From the NCBI GenBank assembly GCA_003148945.1, contig QGGY01000003.1, forward strand, positions 124,001 to 188,000: 64,000 nt of DNA. The letters run 5' to 3'. Made by a program: the position numbers and the translations under genes. Position 1 is the first letter of the stretch; each line of letters opens with the position of its first letter. Positions 59,232 to 64,000 of the stretch are shown here, in pieces. Source of the stretch: Murimonas intestini. Its GTDB lineage: Bacteria; Bacillota; Clostridia; Lachnospirales; Lachnospiraceae. The notes below the pieces were generated by a model. The model searched no databases, had not been told where the DNA came from, and saw nothing but the letters and a program-made list of their open reading frames with translations.

Positions 59232-59956
59232 TAAGAGCAGTATTGTTTGATCTGGACGGAACGCTTCTCCCCATGGATCAGGAGGAATTCATCCAGGCAT
59301 ACATGGGTGAGATCGCCGGGCGTTTCGGATCAGAAGAGTTAAAGAAGGAAGACTTGATCAGGGCCCTGTGGAAAGGCACAGGCGCTATGGTAAAAAATGA
59401 CGGCACTTCCAGTAATGAGGAGGTATTCTGGAAGGTCTTTGCCGGACTGCTGGGAGAAGGGATATTAAGGCGCCGGTCTGAATTTGATGATTTCTATACA
59501 AGAGAATTCAAAAATGTAGGCAGGATCGCCAGTCCCAATGATCTGGCGGGCAGGTGTGTGGGGAGGCTGAAGGAAAAAGGATACCGCCTTATAGCGGCCA
59601 CTAATCCTTTATTTCCCAGAACAGCCACACTGGAGAGGATGTCATGGGCAGGTATTGATCCGGCCAGCTTCGAGCTTATCACTACCTATGAGAATTCAGC
59701 ATACTGTAAGCCTAATCTGGAGTACTACAGGAATATACTGGACAGGCAGGGGCTTTTGGCAGAAGAGTGCCTGATGGTGGGCAATGATGTGGCGGAGGAT
59801 ATGTGTACTTCTAAGCTTGGCATGGATACATTTCTGCTCACAGAGCATCTGATACCGGCGGAAGGCGTGGATACGAAAGAAATGCGGCAGGGTGGTTTTA
59901 AAGAGCTGTATAACTACATAGAAGACATGCCCATACTGAAAGAAGGGGTATTATGA
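59228..59956 (+). CDS. HAD-superfamily hydrolase
   Basis: A 242-residue HAD phosphatase. Motif I is AVLFDLDGTLLPMD (catalytic Asp pair), motif II the Thr in LIAATNPLFP, motif III the Lys in YCKPNLEYY and motif IV MVGNDVAEDM. The helical cap between motifs I and II indicates a subfamily I (C1-cap) enzyme. Substrate unknown. It overlaps the MoxR gene by 4 bases and the DUF2284 gene by 4 bases, so it is on the same transcript. Confidence 0.87.
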   Translation: MIRAVLFDLDGTLLPMDQEEFIQAYMGEIAGRFGSEELKKEDLIRALWKGTGAMVKNDGTSSNEEVFWKVFAGLLGEGILRRRSEFDDFYTREFKNVGRIASPNDLAGRCVGRLKEKGYRLIAATNPLFPRTATLERMSWAGIDPASFELITTYENSAYCKPNLEYYRNILDRQGLLAEECLMVGNDVAEDMCTSKLGMDTFLLTEHLIPAEGVDTKEMRQGGFKELYNYIEDMPILKEGVL

Positions 59957-60507
59957 ACCAGGGTGAAAGATTTGTAAAGATGGCTGTGGAAATGGGTTTT
60001 TCCAGGGCAGCCTGTGTGCCGGTAAGTGAAATTTCATTTGATGCCAGTTTAAGACGCTACTGCGAGATGAATCTTTGCGGCAGTTATGGAAACAATTATG
60101 CCTGCCCTCCCGACTGCGGAACGCCGGAACAGATGGAGGCGAAGGTCAGGAAATATCAAAATGCCCTTGTTGTCCAGAGCATAACTAAAGTGAATGACAT
60201 AAGGGATGACACGGAGACAAAGAAGGTCAAAAAGGAACATAACAGGAAAATGTCAGAGCTTGTCAGAGAACTGCGGCAGGCTGCCCCGGGCGGGACTGCA
60301 GTTATGGCCGGCCCCTGTGCCCTGTGTAATGAGTGCAAAAAGAAAAAAGGTGAGAAGTGCATATTTCCCGAAGGCATCTCCTCCTGCCTTTCAGCCTACT
60401 GTATAAAGGCACAGGAACTGGCGGAAAAGTGCGGCATGGTTTACTGGTGTCCTGAAGGAGAGGCAGCTTTCTTCAGTATTTATCTCTGGAGTGAGGAGGG
60501 GATATGA
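59953..60507 (+). CDS. DUF2284 cysteine-rich metal-binding protein
   Basis: A 184-residue protein with about fourteen cysteines. Conserved groups are CGSYGNNYACPPDCG (near residue 48) and GPCALCNECKKKKGEKC followed by SSCLSAYC (near 122-150), the pattern of the DUF2284 family, which is presumed to bind metal or an iron-sulphur cluster. No enzymatic role is established. It begins in the stop of the HAD gene and ends in the start of the small membrane protein, as part of the long operon. Confidence 0.83.
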   Translation: MNQGERFVKMAVEMGFSRAACVPVSEISFDASLRRYCEMNLCGSYGNNYACPPDCGTPEQMEAKVRKYQNALVVQSITKVNDIRDDTETKKVKKEHNRKMSELVRELRQAAPGGTAVMAGPCALCNECKKKKGEKCIFPEGISSCLSAYCIKAQELAEKCGMVYWCPEGEAAFFSIYLWSEEGI

Positions 60508-60737
60508 TGGATCTGACAAAGGAACAGAGAGAAAAGGTATCTATGGGAGTGCAGGCATTGATAATTCTGCTGGCTCTCGTACTGACAGTGAAAGAAGACG
60601 CAAAAGGCAGGTCTGCCCATCTGAAAAAAATGCTGGAGAAAGAGGCAAAGAGGGCAGGAAAGCTGGAAAAACAGAAATATAAGATTGAGAAGGCCGGCCT
60701 TACAAAAAAATATAAAGCAGTAAAAAAGAAGAAATAA
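60507..60737 (+). CDS. Small single-pass membrane protein with Lys-rich tail
   Basis: A 76-residue protein: one hydrophobic helix near residues 10-27 (VSMGVQALIILLALVLTV), then a very basic coiled tail (about residues 30-76) rich in Lys, Ala and Glu. AGGAGG at 60494-60499 gives a 7-base spacing to ATG 60507, better than ATG 60504. No family recognised. Confidence 0.6.
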   Translation: MDLTKEQREKVSMGVQALIILLALVLTVKEDAKGRSAHLKKMLEKEAKRAGKLEKQKYKIEKAGLTKKYKAVKKKK

Positions 60738-60824
60738 AACGTTGCCGCTGATTAATGGGAGACTGCCAGAGATCGGCGGCTTTTGAAAAGACTGACAAAG
60801 CAAAGACAGAAAGAGAGAAAAAAG

Positions 60825-61190
60825 ATGAGACTTTTGTATCAATTTGGAGTGATACTGACCATCACATTTCTGGGGGAAGGACTGCACGCCCTGATCCCGC
60901 TTCCCATCCCAGCCAGCATTTACGGGCTGGTGCTTATGCTTCTTGCGCTGTGCACAAAGACAGTGAAGCTTAGGCAGGTAAAGGTAGCCGCTGATTTCCT
61001 GCTGGACATCATGCCCCCAATGTTCATTCCGGCTGCCGCAGGGCTTGTAGTTGTATGGGGAGATCTGCAGGAAATGCTGGTTCCAGCTGTTGTGACCGTG
61101 ACAGTCACCACTGTGGCGGTCATGGCTGTCACGGGCAGGACAGCCCAGAGCATCATCAGGAGGAAGAAGAGGAGGGAGGCCGGCAGATGA
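60825..61190 (+). CDS. lrgA: CidA/LrgA family holin-like protein
   Basis: A 121-residue protein with four transmembrane helices (near residues 5-25, 28-48, 62-82 and 88-108). The family stretch LPIPASIYGLVLMLLALC and the central ADFLLDIMPPMFIPAAAGLV are diagnostic of CidA/LrgA. It acts with LrgB in murein-hydrolase control or metabolite export. ATG 60825 has AGAGAG upstream; an in-frame ATG at 60783 is less likely. The stop overlaps the lrgB start (ATGA). Confidence 0.88.
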   Translation: MRLLYQFGVILTITFLGEGLHALIPLPIPASIYGLVLMLLALCTKTVKLRQVKVAADFLLDIMPPMFIPAAAGLVVVWGDLQEMLVPAVVTVTVTTVAVMAVTGRTAQSIIRRKKRREAGR

Positions 61191-61879
61191 AAGAATTTTT
61201 ATGCAGTTCTGTCTATTTCGGCGTAGCTGTCAGCCTTATTGGCTATGCAGGCGGTGTATGGCTGAAGAAAAAGTTCGGGTTTGCCTTTTTAAATCCCCTT
61301 CTTATATCAATCATATTTGTGATAGCAGTGCTCAGTATCCTGGGGATTGATTACGATACTTATGAAAAATCAACTAAGTTCCTGAGCTATATGCTGACGC
61401 CGGCAACAGTTTGTCTGGCAGTTCCGCTCTATCAGCAGATCAGCCTGCTCAGAAAAAATCTTCTGGCTGTGGCGCTTGGGATCCTCTCAGGCGTGCTGAC
61501 AAGCCTTGCCGGCGTACTGGTGCTGGCTGCCGTATTCGGACTGGACCACCAGTGGTATGTGACTCTCCTGCCGAAATCGATCACCACTGCCATAGGTATG
61601 GGTGTCTCAGAAGAACTGGGAGGGATTGTTACAATCACGGTGGCGGCGATAGTGGTCACGGGAGTGCTGGGAAATATCATAGGAGATCTGGTTTTCAGGA
61701 TATTCAGGATAAAGGAACCTGTGGCACAGGGACTGGCCCTGGGGACAGCCGCTCATGCCATAGGTACGGCAAAGGCGCTGGAGATGGGAGAGATCCAGGC
61801 TGCCATGAGCAGTCTGTCAATAGCTGTTGCAGGGCTTTTGACAGTTGTGGGGGCTTCTATATTTGCGAATTTAATATAA
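61187..61879 (+). CDS. lrgB: LrgB family membrane protein
   Basis: A 230-residue membrane protein of normal LrgB length with about seven helices. Signature stretches are FLNPLLISIIFVIAVL, YMLTPATVCLAVPLYQQ, LLPKSITTAIGMGVSEELGG and GTAAHAIGTAKALEMGE. It partners with the CidA/LrgA-type protein encoded just upstream, overlapping by 4 bases. Confidence 0.92.
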   Translation: MKEFLCSSVYFGVAVSLIGYAGGVWLKKKFGFAFLNPLLISIIFVIAVLSILGIDYDTYEKSTKFLSYMLTPATVCLAVPLYQQISLLRKNLLAVALGILSGVLTSLAGVLVLAAVFGLDHQWYVTLLPKSITTAIGMGVSEELGGIVTITVAAIVVTGVLGNIIGDLVFRIFRIKEPVAQGLALGTAAHAIGTAKALEMGEIQAAMSSLSIAVAGLLTVVGASIFANLI

Positions 61880-61904
61880 GTTCTATGTAATTAAAGGATG
61901 AAAG

Positions 61905-62435
61905 ATGATAGAATATAAATTATGCAGGTCAAACAGAAAAACAATAGCGATACAGGTCAGGGGTCAGGAGGTAACAGTCAGGGCCCCGCAAAACGCGTCA
62001 AAAGATTTTGTGGAAGAATTTGTAAGGTCAAAGGAAAACTGGATCAGACGCCATCTGGAAGAGAACAGGACGGCAGAGAAGAAGAAAAGTGATGAGCTGG
62101 ATCCGCAGCAGAAGGCAGAGATGTATGAAAATGCCAGGACTGTATTGAAAAGAAAAGCTCTGGACTTTGCCGGACAGATGGGCGTCTCATTCGGGCGGAT
62201 CACCATCAAAGAGCAGAAGACGAGATGGGGAAGCTGCAGCAGCCGCGGAAATCTGAATTTTAACTGGAAGCTGATGCTGGCCCCGGAGGAAGTGCAGGAT
62301 TATGTGGTGGTGCATGAGCTTGCCCACTTAAAGGAAATGAACCACTCACCGGCTTTTTACAGGGAAGTAGAAAAAGTCATGCCTGATTACAGGCTTTGGC
62401 AGAAGTGGCTGCGCTATTACGGAAAAATGCTGTAG
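61905..62435 (+). CDS. YgjP-like M48-superfamily metallopeptidase (DUF45)
   Basis: A 176-residue zinc peptidase-like protein. The active site is VVHELAHLKEMNHSPAFY (HExxH with a later His), and the upstream KTRWGSCSSRGNLNFNWKL is the second family hallmark. It is soluble, and its cellular role is unknown. AAAGGATG lies before the ATG. It follows lrgB by 25 bases and may be on the same transcript. Confidence 0.87.
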   Translation: MIEYKLCRSNRKTIAIQVRGQEVTVRAPQNASKDFVEEFVRSKENWIRRHLEENRTAEKKKSDELDPQQKAEMYENARTVLKRKALDFAGQMGVSFGRITIKEQKTRWGSCSSRGNLNFNWKLMLAPEEVQDYVVVHELAHLKEMNHSPAFYREVEKVMPDYRLWQKWLRYYGKML

Positions 62436-62442
62436 ACTTATA

Positions 62443-62468
62443 GTAACTGAGAAGGTACTGAACAGCTG
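62443..62468 (+). repeat. Dispersed inverted repeat, family B copy 2
   Basis: GTAACTGAGAAGGTACTGAA then CAGCTG, closely matching 38849-38875. Both follow a stop codon by a few bases. Confidence 0.55.
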
Positions 62469-62498
62469 CGGCTTATTTTTGAAAAAGAGGTTTTAGAG

Positions 62499-63944
62499 AT
62501 GAAAAAAATATTAAACTGGAAAAGATGCCTTGTGCTGCTGGTGCTGGCCGCAGTCCTGTATCTTATAATAGGAATGATGGCGCCCTTCTGGCATATGAAA
62601 GATGTCAGTGAAGAGTATAAGAAATCTTTTGACGTAAGCCAGTTCTACGGAGAACAGGAATCAGTGGACAGGGCGGCGATCGTGGAGTCAAGCATGGATG
62701 CTCTGGATGAGAGGATACGCCTGATAAACAAGGCCAGCGAGAGGATCATTATGTCCACCTTTGACATGCGTCCGGGCGAGAGCACCAGGGATGTGCTCTG
62801 TATGCTGCAGGAGGCTGCAGACAGGGGAGTCAGGGTGCAGATACTTGTGGATGGCATTAGCGGCCTCATACGTATGGAGGGAAATGAGCTTTTCTATGCA
62901 GTGTCAGCCCACCCGAATATTGAAATTAAGATCTACAACAAGCCGGATTTTCTCAGGCCCTGGACGATACATGGGCGTATGCATGATAAATATCTGATAA
63001 TTGATGATAAATACTTTCTGCTGGGGGGCAGGAATACATTTGATTATTTCCTGGGAGACTATATAGAAGATGACAAGAGCCTGGATAGGGAAGTGTTGAT
63101 CTATAATACGGCAGGCGGGACAGAGAGGTCACATGAGAGCTCTCTTTTCCAGGTGGAAGATTACTTCAATGAGATATGGAATATGGATGTATGCCGGGAT
63201 TTTCACAATGATACGTCACTTCTGGAGAAAAAGGGCGTGCAGGATGAAGTGGATTCTCTTAAGGCCCGCTATGCCATGATAAGAAGTGAGAAGGCGGGAC
63301 TGTTTGAGGATGACAGTCATTATGATGAAATAACAGTGCCGGTCAATAAGGTTACTCTTGTCTCAAATCCAAAGGGGATATACGGAAAAGAGCCTGTTGT
63401 ATGGTATGAGCTGGAGCAGCTGATGAAGAATGCTGATGAGAAGGTTGTCATACATACCCCTTATGCGGTTATGAGCGATGATATGTATGAAGGGCTTGAG
63501 GAGATCAGCGGAAAAGAGATAGAGTGCACTATGATGATAAATTCTGTGGAGAACGGGGATAACTTTGTGGCTTCGTCAGATTATCTGCTGCACAAGGACA
63601 GGATCATCGATACGGATGTCCAGCTGTATGAGTACGACGGAGGTGACTCTTATCACGGCAAATCCATACTTATAGATGATAATATTTCAGTCATAGGTTC
63701 TTACAATCTGGACCTGCGCAGCACGTATGTGGACACAGAGCTGATGCTGGTGGTTGACAGCAAAGAGCTTAATGCAGATCTTGCGGCTAAGATGGACGGC
63801 CTTCAGCAGAAATCCAGGAAGGTCCTGGACGAAAAGAACTATGAGGTACCAAAAGGACTGGTGGTGGCAGATGTGCCCATCTGGAAAAGGATCGCCTGGG
63901 CGGTGACAGGTGTGGTGCTCCAGCCGTTCAGGGTTCTTGTATAA
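62499..63944 (+). CDS. Phospholipase D-like / cardiolipin synthase-like protein
   Basis: A 481-residue membrane-anchored PLD-superfamily protein. One N-terminal helix (about residues 9-27) is followed by two HKD catalytic motifs: HDKYLIIDDKYFLLGGRN (162-169 core) and HGKSILIDDNISVIGSYNLD (386-393 core). Both HxKxxxxD sets are complete. Cardiolipin synthases of this fold condense phosphatidylglycerol; with a single anchor and longer spacing, other phosphatidyl transfers are possible. GAGG lies upstream of the ATG. Confidence 0.87.
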   Translation: MKKILNWKRCLVLLVLAAVLYLIIGMMAPFWHMKDVSEEYKKSFDVSQFYGEQESVDRAAIVESSMDALDERIRLINKASERIIMSTFDMRPGESTRDVLCMLQEAADRGVRVQILVDGISGLIRMEGNELFYAVSAHPNIEIKIYNKPDFLRPWTIHGRMHDKYLIIDDKYFLLGGRNTFDYFLGDYIEDDKSLDREVLIYNTAGGTERSHESSLFQVEDYFNEIWNMDVCRDFHNDTSLLEKKGVQDEVDSLKARYAMIRSEKAGLFEDDSHYDEITVPVNKVTLVSNPKGIYGKEPVVWYELEQLMKNADEKVVIHTPYAVMSDDMYEGLEEISGKEIECTMMINSVENGDNFVASSDYLLHKDRIIDTDVQLYEYDGGDSYHGKSILIDDNISVIGSYNLDLRSTYVDTELMLVVDSKELNADLAAKMDGLQQKSRKVLDEKNYEVPKGLVVADVPIWKRIAWAVTGVVLQPFRVLV

Positions 63945-63978
63945 TTTTATAGAAAATATGAAAAAAAGGGAAGACTTT

Positions 63979-64000
63979 ATGGCAGTTATGGTGTATACTA
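63979..64000 (+). CDS. Possible start of the next gene, cut by the window edge
   Basis: ATG at 63979 (MAVMVYT) follows AGGGAAG at 63967-63973. Only seven codons are visible, so no assignment is made. Confidence 0.3.

Overview
The window reads as a chromosomal segment of a Gram-positive, strictly anaerobic Firmicute of the Lachnospiraceae type (gut Clostridia). This is inference from gene content and style: moderate G+C, strong AGGAGG ribosome sites, tight head-to-tail operons with 4-base ATGA overlaps, hybrid-cluster protein with its ferredoxin, a BspA-type leucine-rich repeat protein, DUF5685, YitT, LrgAB and Ktr families. No rRNA, CRISPR array, insertion sequence or phage was found. Two islets (about 33.9-36.5 kb and 40.0-41.8 kb) are visibly A+T-richer and carry accessory genes: a 5'-truncated AAA/PD-(D/E)XK gene, an antitoxin beside a decayed RelE-like toxin, and GNAT, zinc-ribbon and MazG-like genes.

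Layout, 0-18 kb: the tail of a membrane protein (CPBP-like); an ECF sigma factor with a membrane protein and an ABC exporter; a helicase pair (MrfA-like plus UvrD-like); a minus-strand five-gene operon (13432 down to 8859) with two uroporphyrinogen-decarboxylase-fold methyltransferase-like proteins, a GPH transporter, a short CobW GTPase and a His-rich protein, divergent from a PucR-type regulator; then oligoendopeptidase F, a nitroreductase and two identical tRNA-Gly genes, each with its own promoter.

18-34 kb: an ion-homeostasis block (CtpE-like P-type ATPase, a membrane-anchored RCK-like protein, KtrB, KtrA, a short KdpD-like kinase and a KdpE-like regulator, with no kdpFABC in the window), then YitT, an amidase with a SPOR domain, an L,D-transpeptidase, SfsA, MutY, a glycosyltransferase and a lipid kinase.

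34-48 kb: the accessory islets; a DUF5685/J-protein/membrane protein cluster; a Crp/Fnr regulator; ferredoxin and hydroxylamine reductase behind a Crp-like palindrome; an alanine:sodium symporter; a YcxB-like protein; an AraC regulator overlapping an EamA exporter and a DUF2000 gene.

48-64 kb: an operon of two LicC-like nucleotidyltransferases (one fused to an N-terminal HTH and a kinase-like domain that has lost catalytic residues) with a complete ABC importer; a VWA / LRR / DUF2201 / MoxR-ATPase operon running on into a HAD phosphatase, a DUF2284 protein and a small membrane protein, followed by LrgA-LrgB; a YgjP-like metallopeptidase; a cardiolipin-synthase-like PLD protein. Three families of short intergenic repeats are scattered through the window.

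The most promising under-described systems are the zinc-type methyltransferase/CobW operon without a corrinoid protein, the VWA-LRR-DUF2201-MoxR operon, and the HTH-nucleotidyltransferase-pseudokinase locus with its ABC importer. All functions are read from sequence motifs by eye; no database search was run.
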